Part shown: positions 1 through 8,338 of the stretch, piece after piece
How the letters are laid out: every line of letters begins with the position of its first letter
How positions within the stretch are numbered: position 1 is the first letter of the stretch
Assembly (NCBI GenBank): GCA_000824825.2
Contig: LM655198.1
Coordinates: forward strand, 1,906-62,515
DNA from: Mesorhizobium sp. ORS 3324
GTDB taxonomy: Bacteria; Pseudomonadota; Alphaproteobacteria; Rhizobiales; Rhizobiaceae
DNA length: 60,610 nucleotides
Direction: 5' to 3'
The notes under the pieces: model-generated
Told to the model about the DNA's origin: nothing
Databases searched by the model: none
What the model saw: only the letters and a program-made list of their open reading frames with translations
Position numbers and translations under genes: made by a program

Positions 1-543
1 CTCGGCGTCAGGCTGGTGCAGCTCCGCATCAAGGACATGGACGAGGGGAGGCTGCGCGCAGAAATCCGCGAGGCAAAGGCCTTGTGCGCACGACACAATT
101 GCCAGCTCATCGTCAACGATCATTGGCGGCTGGCGATCGAGGAGCGCTGCGACTTCGTCCATCTCGGCCAGGAGGATCTGCGGACCGCAAACCTCCCTAA
201 GATACGGGCGGCCGGCATCAGGCTCGGGCTGAGCACCCATGATCATGACGAACTGGAGATGGCCATGGCCGCCAGGCCCGACTACGTAGCGCTTGGTCCC
301 GTCTATCCGACCATCCTGAAGAAGATGAAATGGGCGCCGCAGGGGCTCGAAAGGGTTCGCGCCTGGAAGGACGCCGTCGCACCCATTCCGCTGGTCGCCA
401 TCGGCGGTCTCAATCCCGAGCGGCTTGATGGTGTTTTCGAGGCCGGAGCCGACAGCGCGGCGGTGGTGACGGACATAACGCTGAACCCAGATCCCGAAGC
501 GCGCACCGCGCAATGGATCGAAAAGACGGAGGAATGGCGCTGA
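1..543 (+). CDS. thiE: Thiamine-phosphate synthase ThiE (5' end cut by window)
   Basis: Couples hydroxymethylpyrimidine diphosphate with the thiazole phosphate to give thiamine phosphate. The reading frame is open from base 1 (LGVRLVQLRIKD), so the gene begins outside the window. Visible TIM-barrel signatures are VQLRIKDM near the start, LIVNDHWRLA, VHLGQEDL, LGLSTHD, YVALGPVYPT and the phosphate-binding VAIGGLNPE. About 180 residues are present, so only some 20-30 N-terminal residues are missing. The last codons overlap the start of thiD by 10 bases, so the two are cotranscribed. Thiamine genes of this kind are known on Mesorhizobium symbiosis islands. Confidence 0.93.
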   Translation, partial: LGVRLVQLRIKDMDEGRLRAEIREAKALCARHNCQLIVNDHWRLAIEERCDFVHLGQEDLRTANLPKIRAAGIRLGLSTHDHDELEMAMAARPDYVALGPVYPTILKKMKWAPQGLERVRAWKDAVAPIPLVAIGGLNPERLDGVFEAGADSAAVVTDITLNPDPEARTAQWIEKTEEWR

Positions 544-1292
544 GTCAAAACCTGAATGTGCTTGTCGTTGGCGGATCGGATTCTAGCGGGGGTGCCGGAA
601 TTGCGCGCGATATCGAAACGATCTCTTCACTCGGCCTGCGCACTTGCGTTGCTGTTACCGCCGTAACGGTGCAGACGCACCACGCCGTCGGGCATATCCG
701 TCACATGCAACCCGGCCTGGTGGCCGATCAAATGCGGGCGGCGTTGCAGGCCAACGCGGTGGCGGCCATCAAAATCGGCATGCTCGCAACTGCGCAGATC
801 ATCGCTGCCGTCGCCGCCGTGCTGCGCGAAAATCCGCGCACGCCGGCAATCCTCGATCCGGTGCTGGCTTCCTCGTCAGGCAGGCCGCTGCTGGAATCGA
901 GTGCGATCGACGTCATGAAGCGTGATCTCATGCCGCTTTGCCGCCTGGTCACGCCCAACCTCATTGAACTGGCGGTGCTGACCGGCTCGGAATTGGCCGC
1001 GGGCGACGATGACGCGCTGCGGCAGGAAAGGCGATTGCTTGCGGAAGGGCCGCAGGCGCTGCTCATCAAGGGCGGCCACGCGGAAGGGCCGAGGTCCACA
1101 GATATCCTGTTGAGCCGCGGCCGGGAACCCATCCGCTTCGACATGCCCAGGCTTGCCGGATCGATGCGCGGCACTGGCTGTATCCTGGCCAGCGCGATTG
1201 CGGCGTATCTGGCGACCGGGGATTCGATCGAGAAAGCCGTGCTCCAGGCCAAGCTTCTTGTCTTCGAAAAGATTTCGAAGAACCCCGTGTGA
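534..1292 (+). CDS. thiD: Hydroxymethylpyrimidine/phosphomethylpyrimidine kinase ThiD
   Basis: Phosphorylates HMP and HMP-P in the pyrimidine branch of thiamine synthesis. Ribokinase-like fold: VVGGSDSSGGAGI at the N terminus, DPVLASSSG in the middle, LIKGGH, and the anion-hole motif GSMRGTGCILASAIAAYLA near residue 215. The ATG at 534 is preferred over the in-frame 513 start because GGAGG lies just upstream (528-532) and the protein then begins MALSQNLNVLVVGG. Length about 252 residues, near the usual 260-270. It overlaps thiE and is the last gene of the operon. Confidence 0.94.
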   Translation: MALSQNLNVLVVGGSDSSGGAGIARDIETISSLGLRTCVAVTAVTVQTHHAVGHIRHMQPGLVADQMRAALQANAVAAIKIGMLATAQIIAAVAAVLRENPRTPAILDPVLASSSGRPLLESSAIDVMKRDLMPLCRLVTPNLIELAVLTGSELAAGDDDALRQERRLLAEGPQALLIKGGHAEGPRSTDILLSRGREPIRFDMPRLAGSMRGTGCILASAIAAYLATGDSIEKAVLQAKLLVFEKISKNPV

Positions 1293-2034
1293 GGATCGGG
1301 CTCGCGATAGTCGCCCCTGCTTCGCCTCGAAGGATCATGTTCGCCGGCCGGTGTCTCATGACGAAAGCATCTGGACCCAGACCGCTTTTGTGGCTCTGGT
1401 TCGTCGATTGGTGAATGATTCTCGGTTCGGGCGACAATAAGCGGCGGGAGCTAGACGTGCAGTCCCCGAGCGTAATGGCGCATCGTCAAACCTCAGTCGA
1501 CAGGGTGAGGATGCCCTATGGCAAATGTTCTTCACGGCAGCGCCCATACGACGCCGGTTTTGGAGCCGACCGCAATGGCTTTCCTCATCGATACAAAATT
1601 GGCGACGATCCTTGAGGCTCGCAGAATATGAGCAAGGTGGCGGGCGTATATTGAGCTCCTGAGCTGGCACCGAGGTTGGCAGGCACTCCTGATCAATGAT
1701 GGCCACGCCCAGGACTTCCAATCGGATCATATCCCGTATGATGCCGCCTGCCGCTTCCTCGTCGGCCTCAATGCCACTGACTAGGATACCGTCAGACTGA
1801 ACTGTCGTTGGCCTCCGCACCGCGCGCCAATAGCGGCCCGCTCGAACTGGCACCCTTCGTCAGCATTGCGCCCATGCCGACTTAGTTTTGCTCATTTCCC
1901 ATATCAAGAGGTGGACTCATTGATCGATCCCGATGACGTCATCAGCCCGAAGTCGCAAAATCCAGCCTTCGAAAGGAGCCCTAGGATCAGTTCACATCTG
2001 TGCGACGACTGCGCAGACCTGCAGAGAGAGACAA
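1293..2034. other. Gene-free stretch between thiD and a small membrane protein
   Basis: No recognisable gene. A minus-strand frame around 1690-1800 reads SDGILVSGIEADEEAAGGI, which looks coding-like, but it runs into low-quality sequence on both sides. It may be a decayed gene that I cannot assign. No terminator hairpin with a T-run was seen after thiD. Confidence 0.4.
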
Positions 2035-2391
2035 TTGGACGAGCACAATCCCAAGGAAGAACCGATCGAGACCGTCTTCCGCAACGGCACGATCACCGTC
2101 GTCGGCATATTGCTGGCGTTTTCCCTGGGTTTCGTCACACATTGGGCGGCAAACCCGGTGCCGTGGCGATTTTACGACCTGTTCGCAGTGGTCCCAATCC
2201 TGGTCGGCATAGCCTCGCAGATGCGGGCGCTGTCGCTGTTGCTCGACATCAGCTCGCTGCGACGCCACGTCTACGAACGGGCCAACCGCATTTTCATGGC
2301 CGGCCTCCTCCTGACCGCCTGCGGCGTCGGGCTGGCAATTCTGCTTGACGTCTTCGAAGTGGCGTCGACGGTCACGCTGCCTGGAGCGTAA
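2035..2391 (+). CDS. Small three-helix membrane protein of unknown function
   Basis: Start chosen at TTG 2035, behind a GAGAGA-type purine stretch, because the protein becomes plausible only from LDEHNPKEEPIET. An upstream ATG at 1933 in the same frame would add 34 unlikely residues. About 118 residues with three hydrophobic segments: TITVVGILLAFSLGFVTHWA, FYDLFAVVPILVGIA and FMAGLLLTACGVGLAILL. The short acidic N terminus is probably cytoplasmic. No family recognised. It stands alone between thiD and the ArsR gene. Confidence 0.6.
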   Translation: MDEHNPKEEPIETVFRNGTITVVGILLAFSLGFVTHWAANPVPWRFYDLFAVVPILVGIASQMRALSLLLDISSLRRHVYERANRIFMAGLLLTACGVGLAILLDVFEVASTVTLPGA

Positions 2392-3016
2392 CGAAGGCAC
2401 CACCATCAAGCGCTTTCACGCCTTATGCGTTCATCTCAGCGCGGTTGCGACTGCTGGCCCGATCTTGTCGAGCACGTCTTCAAAATCCAAAAGCCGCAGG
2501 CCCGTACCACGATCGATGCGCTTCGAAGCAAGGACGTTTTTGGCATTCTTCCATCCCTACCATGTTGTCCCATTGGTTCGAAACTTTGGGGCTCGGCCCA
2601 TCTTGAGCGGCATCTCGGGGAGCAGACATTGCAACAGTTTCTTCAAAGAAATTCATAGACTCTTAGCAACCCGAAATCGCTAAGAATGGTAGGTTTATCT
2701 CAACGTATCAGGCCAGCCAGAGGACTCAAAACCGCGGTCCTTCCTATTCTGCGACCGCCGAACCGCACGAAACCTATGACTAGACGTGAATATCAAGAAG
2801 AGTTGCCGTCGTGGGTTGCTCCAACTCAATCACTGCTGGTTCAAAACAATACATGCGTGGAAATAAGTACGTATCCTCGCGATCTCGAAAGTGTCCGGTC
2901 TGTGATATAAGCAACGAGACAATATCGGTTCGAAAGTTGCTGGTCTGCGGAGAACGCCCAATGACAAATTCAGTGCAACGAGTGTCCATTCTTTCCATGC
3001 GGCTTGATGCAGAACA
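2392..3016. other. Gene-free stretch with a repeated motif
   Basis: No gene recognised. Near 2665-2693 there is a motif (AAATCGCTAAGAATGGTAGG core) that recurs with few changes at about 8064-8092. It may be the end of a lost insertion sequence. No nod box or sigma-54 site was found ahead of the ArsR gene. Confidence 0.4.
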
Positions 3017-3373
3017 ATGATGACACTGGTCAGTCGCCTACGGGCGGCAGCGCATTTTGATCGTCTTCGAATCCTGGGCCTTTGCGCGCATGCGGATCTA
3101 ACAGTCTGCGAGCTGGCAGACATTTTGGATCTGCGTCGCGATCGCGTTGTGCGACACGTCCGGCTACTCGCCAGAGCCGACTTTCTTTGCTGCGACGAAC
3201 AACGCCCGTGGCGCTCCTATCATCTCAAACCAGAAGACAAGCACGGCGGTCTGGTCCAATTGCTCGTCGATCTCCTGCCCCACTGCGATGGCCATCATGA
3301 ACGAGACTTACAACGACTCGAAGCGATACGAAACGAGCAGCCGAAGGGGACAGCCTGCTTGATCGAAAAATAA
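3017..3373 (+). CDS. ArsR/SmtB-family transcriptional regulator, SahR-like by context
   Basis: A 118-residue winged-helix regulator: RLRAAAHFDRLRILGLCAHADLTV leads into the helix-turn-helix VCELADILDLRRDRVVRHVRLLARADFL, followed by the wing CCDEQRPWRSYHLKP. It lacks the metal-binding cysteine motif typical of arsenic or zinc sensors (ELCVCDL). It also lacks the methyltransferase-like domain that some alphaproteobacterial SAM-cycle ArsR proteins carry. It lies 25 bp before glyA, followed by metK and adenosine kinase. SahR-type ArsR proteins are known to control SAM-cycle genes in Proteobacteria, so local control of this cluster is a reasonable inference, not shown by sequence alone. Confidence 0.8.
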   Translation: MMTLVSRLRAAAHFDRLRILGLCAHADLTVCELADILDLRRDRVVRHVRLLARADFLCCDEQRPWRSYHLKPEDKHGGLVQLLVDLLPHCDGHHERDLQRLEAIRNEQPKGTACLIEK

Positions 3374-3398
3374 ATCGACCCAATTGGAGCGCGAGCCC

Positions 3399-4739
3399 AT
3401 GATGGACAACTCTGCCGAGCGCGCCATCGCGCAGTCGAACTCTTATGTACGCTCTTCCTTAGCCTCGGTTGATAGCTGCGTGCACGAACTGCTCCTGAGA
3501 CAAGAGCGACAGGAACGCACGACGCTCAAACTAATCGCTTCTGAGAACTTTGCCTCCTCGGCAGTGCTCGAAGCGACCGGGTCGATTTTCACAAACAAAT
3601 ACGCCGAGGGGTACCCCGGTGCGCGCTACTATGCGGGAAACGAGATCGTCGATGAGCTTGAGAACCTCGCCATCGAGCGCTTGAAGAGGCTATTTGGAAG
3701 CGAGCACGCCAACGTCCAGCCCTATTCCGGCTCGCCGGCCAATCAGGCTGTCTATCGCGCGCTTTTGAAGCCCCGCGACAAAGTCATGGGCTTGCCCATT
3801 CCGGAAGGCGGTCATCTGACCCATGGTTGGGCTATCAACTTTTCCGGAACCGACTACCGACGAGTCCCCTATGGGCTACACGAAAAGACCCAGCAAATTG
3901 ACCATGACCTCTTGCGCGACACAGCTAAGCGGGAACGGCCGCGGCTCATTTGGATCGGCGGAACTGCTTATCCGCGTGTCTTTGACTATGAGGTAATGGC
4001 AGAAATTGCTCTGGAGGCGAACGCCTATCTCGTGGCTGATATTGCGCACATCAGCGGCCTCATTGCGGCAGGAGTTCATCCGAATCCCGTGCGCCATTGC
4101 GACGTCGTCAGCAGCACCTCTCATAAGTCGATCCGCGGCCCCCGCGGTGGATTCATTTTGTCGAGGAATGAGGACCGGTACCAGGCGCTCTATCATCCGA
4201 AAAGCAAATACAATCTCGCCAGGCGGATTGATCGCGCGGTCTTCCCTCACCTGCAGGGCGGGCCACATATGAATGTTATCGCTGCGCTAGCAGTCGCCTT
4301 ACAGGAAGCGGCGACCCCGGCATTTCGTGTCTACGGGCAACAGACCGTCAAGAATGCCAAGGCTCTGGCCCAGGCGCTGCTTGAGCGAGGTTATGACCTG
4401 GTTACCGGTGGGACCGACAATCACATGCTCATCCTTGACATGCGCGATCGACCACTGTCGGGCAAGGCCTATGCCGAGCGATTATCAAAGGCAGGCATCA
4501 TTACGAACTTCAATATGGTGCCGGGGGATCCGCGCGATCCGGCGGTTACAAGCGGAATTCGCTTGGGGTCGCCAGCAGTGACGTCAATGGGCATGCGCGA
4601 GGGGGAAATGGTGCAAATCGCTGCCTTTATTGACCTGGTCTGTCGCCAGCCCAACGATCCGGATGTTCATGCCAGCGTGCGAAAAGACGTTGCCAACTTA
4701 TGCGCTGCGTTCGAGGTCCCGGGCATCACCGACAGATAA
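3399..4739 (+). CDS. glyA: Serine hydroxymethyltransferase GlyA
   Basis: PLP enzyme converting serine and tetrahydrofolate to glycine and 5,10-methylene-THF, the source of one-carbon units for methionine. About 446 residues. The start is set at ATG 3399 because TGGAG lies 10 bases upstream (3385-3389); an upstream TTG at 3384 is less likely. Family signatures include ASENFASSAVLEATGS, NKYAEGYPGARYYAGN, HLTHGWAINFSG, VADIAHISGLIAAGVH and the Schiff-base lysine motif STSHKSIRGPRGG. Nothing essential appears missing, so it should be active. It is a likely symbiosis-island paralogue of a housekeeping glyA, in an operon-like run with the ArsR gene and metK. Confidence 0.95.
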   Translation: MMDNSAERAIAQSNSYVRSSLASVDSCVHELLLRQERQERTTLKLIASENFASSAVLEATGSIFTNKYAEGYPGARYYAGNEIVDELENLAIERLKRLFGSEHANVQPYSGSPANQAVYRALLKPRDKVMGLPIPEGGHLTHGWAINFSGTDYRRVPYGLHEKTQQIDHDLLRDTAKRERPRLIWIGGTAYPRVFDYEVMAEIALEANAYLVADIAHISGLIAAGVHPNPVRHCDVVSSTSHKSIRGPRGGFILSRNEDRYQALYHPKSKYNLARRIDRAVFPHLQGGPHMNVIAALAVALQEAATPAFRVYGQQTVKNAKALAQALLERGYDLVTGGTDNHMLILDMRDRPLSGKAYAERLSKAGIITNFNMVPGDPRDPAVTSGIRLGSPAVTSMGMREGEMVQIAAFIDLVCRQPNDPDVHASVRKDVANLCAAFEVPGITDR

Positions 4740-4793
4740 GGCGGGCTAAGAAAAATGCCCATGCAAACTCCAACACCCGAAGCGAGGCATTTC

Positions 4794-5990
4794 ATGGCTA
4801 GGCAGTTCGTTTTCTCTTCCGAATCGGTTGGCGCGGGACACCCGGATAAGCTCGCCGACAACATCTCGGACGCAATCCTCGATGCAGTCTTGCGCTTCGA
4901 TCCGAAGGCGCGCGTCGCTTGTGAAGCCCTGGTGAAGACATGTGAAGCCTTGGTGAAGACAGGAACCGTCGTTCTGGCTGGCGAGATTACCAGCGATGTG
5001 ACGGTCGACTACGGCCAAGTGGCCCGCGATACGATTGTTGATATTGGATACGACGATGAGGCGGTTGGCTTTGACGGCCGGCGTTGCTCCGTCATTCATG
5101 CCCTCACCGAGCAGTCGCCCGACATCAGCCAAGGGGTTGACGAGGGTCGAGGGCAGGATCTCGAACAGGGAGCGGGAGATCAGGGCCTCATGTTCGGCTA
5201 TGCATGCCGCGAGACCGATACTTTGATGCCGTTGCCGATCCAGCTCGCCCACGGCTTGACGAAAAGGCAGGCGGATGTCCGCAAGGGCGGACAGCTAAGC
5301 TGGTTGCGCCCTGACGTGAAATCCCAAGTCTCCGTGCGCTATGAGGGCTTGCGCCCCGTCGCCCTGGATACCATCGTCGTGTCGACGCAACACAATGAGC
5401 AGGTCTCGCAAGAGACAGTTCGCGAGGGCGTCATCGAGGAAATAATAAAGCCGGTCCTGCCGACCGACCTGGACACGGAAGGCATCAGAATTCTGGTCAA
5501 CCCAACAGGGCGGTTCGTGGTCGGCGGGCCCCGCGGCGATTGCGGCCTCACCGGACGCAAGATCATCGTCGATTCCTATGGCGGAATGGGGCGTCACGGC
5601 GGCGGCGCCTTTTCAGGCAAGGACCCATCCAAGGTTGACCGCTCGGCAGCCTATGCCGCCCGATATGTCGCTAAGAATATAGTGGCTAGCGGACTCGCGG
5701 ACGTCTGCGAGGTGCAGCTTGCTTACGCGATCGGCGTGGCCAGTCCGGTTTCTGTCATGGTCAATACTTTCGGGACAGCAAGGGTCGAGGAAAGAAGGAT
5801 CGAGCAGCTCATTCCTGAGTTGTTCGATCTCAAACCGAAGGGCATTATCAAGATGCTTGATCTCTTACGCCCGATTTACCGCAAGACTGCGACCTATGGT
5901 CATTTCGGTCGCGAAGAGCCCGAGTTTACCTGGGAGAGGACTGACAGAGCCGACGACTTGCGGCGCGAGGCAGGGCTCGCCGCACCTTGA
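4794..5990 (+). CDS. metK: S-adenosylmethionine synthetase MetK with an internal 7-residue duplication
   Basis: Makes SAM from methionine and ATP. The start at ATG 4794 (MARQFVFSSESVGAGHPDK) has GAGG 6 bases upstream; the in-frame ATG at 4755 has no good ribosome site. Conserved blocks: GHPDKLADNISDAILD, QGAGDQGLMFGYA, VGGPRGDCGLTGRKIIVDSYGG and the glycine-rich loop GGGAFSGKDPSKVDRSAAYAAR. The C terminus ATYGHFGREEPEFTWE is normal. Odd feature: CEALVKT is present twice in tandem where the family has it once, just before GTVVLAGEIT. This adds 7 residues in a strand near the ATP site, so activity should be tested. It lies 54 bp behind glyA. SAM is needed by Nod-factor N-methyltransferases, among many others. 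Confidence 0.92.
   Translation: MARQFVFSSESVGAGHPDKLADNISDAILDAVLRFDPKARVACEALVKTCEALVKTGTVVLAGEITSDVTVDYGQVARDTIVDIGYDDEAVGFDGRRCSVIHALTEQSPDISQGVDEGRGQDLEQGAGDQGLMFGYACRETDTLMPLPIQLAHGLTKRQADVRKGGQLSWLRPDVKSQVSVRYEGLRPVALDTIVVSTQHNEQVSQETVREGVIEEIIKPVLPTDLDTEGIRILVNPTGRFVVGGPRGDCGLTGRKIIVDSYGGMGRHGGGAFSGKDPSKVDRSAAYAARYVAKNIVASGLADVCEVQLAYAIGVASPVSVMVNTFGTARVEERRIEQLIPELFDLKPKGIIKMLDLLRPIYRKTATYGHFGREEPEFTWERTDRADDLRREAGLAAP
4920..4961 (+). repeat. 21-bp tandem duplication inside metK
   Basis: Two adjacent 21-base units (4920-4940 and 4941-4961) differ at one base and encode CEALVKT twice. The reading frame is kept. Other MetK proteins have a single copy at this place (CETYVKTG in E. coli). 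Confidence 0.95.
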
Positions 5991-6046
5991 AATCCGGCGC
6001 CAAAAGGACGCGCAACACCCGCCTATGACCAGACTTTGCCGGTCGG

Positions 6047-6165
6047 CATGGAAGAAAGCCGGGGTCCACTGGCGAACCAAGAAAGCCATTGATGGTGAAA
6101 TGTGACCTGCTTTGAAATCGGCGATTGCCATGTCGAAATCATCGCGCACGACGCGGACTTCCCCG
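6047..6165 (+). pseudogene. 5' remnant of an adenosine kinase gene plus its leader
   Basis: The stretch after metK resembles the leader and first codons of the intact adenosine kinase gene at 8300-8400. Shared elements are a GGAAGAAAGCCGG/GGCAGAAAGCCGG block, then ATG and a diverged run where GACCTGCTTTG matches GACGTGCTTTG and AATCATCGCGCA matches CATCATCGCGCA. Homology is lost near 6165. It carries stops and is not functional. Together with the metK remnant at 8143 it shows that metK and adenosine kinase were once adjacent. Confidence 0.7.
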
Positions 6166-6412
6166 AAAAGCCTGCATTGGCAAGTCGCGATGACCCTCGG
6201 TCGACACTCTGCGCGCCGAGCTGCTGATTTGTGAGCGTCACGATGCAGCCCGCATCTGACCTGCCTCTGTCAACCAACTACTCAGCCGCGCGGTGCTCGT
6301 GACGCTTAGCTGATTTTTGCAACACTCTTTTGCCGTGGCAAGTTGCCGCCGCAACACTGACGCATAGTCTGTCGCCTCTGGCAAGCCAACTCGCCCAAGC
6401 GCTTTTCCGACC

Positions 6413-6459
6413 ATTTAGAAAACGGATACGTCTCATCCAAACAATCGATTTTACCGATC
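6413..6459 (+). promoter_or_regulatory. nod box (NodD binding site) pointing to the hydroxylase gene
   Basis: A 47-bp match to the rhizobial nod box. It has the highly conserved right part ATCC then AAACAATCGATTTTACC and GATC, with GGATA in place of the usual GGATG in the left half. The conserved TTTTACC end points right, so transcription should run on the plus strand toward the gene at 6726, about 265 bp away. No other plus-strand gene lies between. NodD with a flavonoid would activate it. Confidence 0.9.
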
Positions 6460-6725
6460 CAGGATAACCCCGCATAGTCCGCTCCCGCGATGCCCCGCAT
6501 AGCGACGAAATAATCACCGCTGAATGCGCACGAAAAAGTAAATTGCATGACCGCTTCGTGCAATTGGTACTTTCTGCGCGGATACAAATTCGGGTGCCGA
6601 CCTCGAATTTATCGGGCCGTGCCGGAGATCTACTAACGATTGGATTCGCCCTGATGACGAAAATGACTGCCTCGATGTTCCGACCTGAAGCTCGCGCAGC
6701 TTGAACGATTCGCCGGAGCAAACAA

Positions 6726-7583
6726 ATGCAAATTCTCGATTTTAATCATATATCGCAGATCTTCGTGGACTCGCTCGAGCTGGTGGTGGTCTTCGCCACC
6801 ATCTGCGCCGCGCTGGAGTTCACCTTCCCGGCCTATCGATACAGTCTTGCCTCATACGCTCGCGGGGTGCGGAATTGGCTTATTCGTCTCGGATTGGGTG
6901 CGTTTATCTGGCACTTTTTCGCTGTTGGTCTGGCCTGGCTAGGAGTAAAGCCGCTGGTAACGATCAATTTCGCAACGTTGCTCCACTCTGACAACGCAAT
7001 CGCCAGCAGTGGGTTGGCGGTCCTTTCCGGGGTTTTAGTCGCGATTGCTGGCGATTTCTTTTACTATTGGATGCACCGCGCTCAGCATGCTGTTCCATTC
7101 CTCTGGCGGCTTCACGCTACGCACCATTCGATCCGCGAATTGACGGCATGGAATTGCAATCATCACATCTCCGAACCACTCGTTTACGCAGCGCTGGTAG
7201 CACTGCCACTCGCTCTGGTCCATTTTGAATCTGGCGTGGTGCCCATCGTTGCCATGACGCTGATCACGTTCCAGGCCCATCTTTCGCACTCCAGTACCCG
7301 CATCAATCTTGGGCCGCTTCGATACATCATTGGCGACAACAAATTCCACCGCATCCACCACTCGATGGAAGCGCATCACCGGCACCGAAACTATGGGTTT
7401 TTCACAACCCTGTGGGATACGGTTTTTCTAACGGCATACTGGCCAAAAAAGAATGAGTGGCCGGAGGTTGGCATGCGAAACCAGCCCGAGCCGCTGACCG
7501 TGCGGGATTACATTATGTTCCCATTTGATCGACGTCGCTGGCGTAAACCCAAAGTCGGAAATGCTGTGGAGGCCAGGGATTAG
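6726..7583 (+). CDS. Fatty acid hydroxylase / sterol desaturase family membrane protein
   Basis: A 285-residue di-iron membrane hydroxylase. Hydrophobic segments lie near residues 15-35, 55-75, 95-115 and 145-175. The histidine clusters of the family are all present: HRAQH (about 115), HATHH (about 129) and HRIHHSMEAHHRHRNYG (about 215). They bind the two irons that activate oxygen for C-H hydroxylation or desaturation of a lipid. A CCGGAG ribosome site sits 8 bases before the ATG. The gene is alone downstream of a nod box, so a role in modifying a lipid or the acyl chain of the Nod factor during infection is possible; that is inference. Substrate unknown. Confidence 0.88.
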   Translation: MQILDFNHISQIFVDSLELVVVFATICAALEFTFPAYRYSLASYARGVRNWLIRLGLGAFIWHFFAVGLAWLGVKPLVTINFATLLHSDNAIASSGLAVLSGVLVAIAGDFFYYWMHRAQHAVPFLWRLHATHHSIRELTAWNCNHHISEPLVYAALVALPLALVHFESGVVPIVAMTLITFQAHLSHSSTRINLGPLRYIIGDNKFHRIHHSMEAHHRHRNYGFFTTLWDTVFLTAYWPKKNEWPEVGMRNQPEPLTVRDYIMFPFDRRRWRKPKVGNAVEARD

Positions 7584-8142
7584 ACGAGTGGAGGCTTACG
7601 CCTTGTACCTGACTGTGAGGCCAGAAAGCCAAGGATGAATGCATATTTGGAACATCCCACGGATACCCGACGAGCCTCCACCTAACGAGGACTGTTGCGC
7701 CTGAGCGGCAGCAGAGTAGGGAATTTTCCTATCGCGCTGCCGCGTTGGCGAGATTGACCGGAAATGGTCGTGTCCAGTCGCGTGACTTTGCCGGCGCTGC
7801 ACCGTCAGCCAGCAATCCCTCTCGGGCCTCCGCGCGCTCTGTCTAAGCGGGCAAGGTGGGCACCTGTTATCTGCTTCACGACACGGTTAAATCAACTGAG
7901 ACCAGCCAGACGGCGGAGTGCAAACCGGTCAAATAGCCGTTTTGCACCGCCCGTCGCGCGGTCCATCACCCCGCTACCACCTCGGATGGTCTCCGGCATA
8001 ACGTTGCGTTTTCGGTTGAGCATTGTAACAGCTCCTTCCAGAAAATTCGCACAGGCTTTGCAACATCAAATCGCTAAGGAATGGTAGGAATCCCAAAGGG
8101 TGTTTGAGGTCAGCGAGGTCACGTCAGGTGCATTTATTTCCG
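7584..8142. other. Gene-free stretch between the hydroxylase and the metK remnant
   Basis: No gene recognised. It contains the second copy (about 8064-8092) of the motif also seen at 2665-2693. The sequence from about 8100 leads into the metK 3' remnant. Confidence 0.4.
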
Positions 8143-8338
8143 GTCACAAAGCCGCGACGTATGAGCACTTCGGGTGCGAAGAGCCTGAGTCTAGCTGGGA
8201 GAGGCTGGCACTTCCGGCGCGATGCAAGTCTCGCAGCGCCGCGAGACTCGTGCCGAATAGATTGGCATGCGGAAAGCCCATCCCAACTGATCGCGCCCGG
8301 CCGGCGTGGCAGAAAGCCGGCAGTCGTTGGAGATTTTG
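8143..8338 (+). pseudogene. 3' remnant of a second metK copy
   Basis: One plus-strand frame reads GHKAATYEHFGCEEPESSWERL, clearly the C-terminal end of MetK (compare ATYGHFGREEPEFTWER in the intact gene). It is followed by the short spacer (GGCAGAAAGCCGG) also found after the intact metK. It is about 60 coding bases long with no start. It directly precedes the intact adenosine kinase gene, mirroring the adenosine kinase remnant behind the intact metK. Confidence 0.85.

Noticed and set aside
1665..1679. TGGCACCGAGGTTGG resembling a -24/-12 promoter
   Set aside because: The -12 element ends in GG instead of GC, and no gene follows at a suitable distance.
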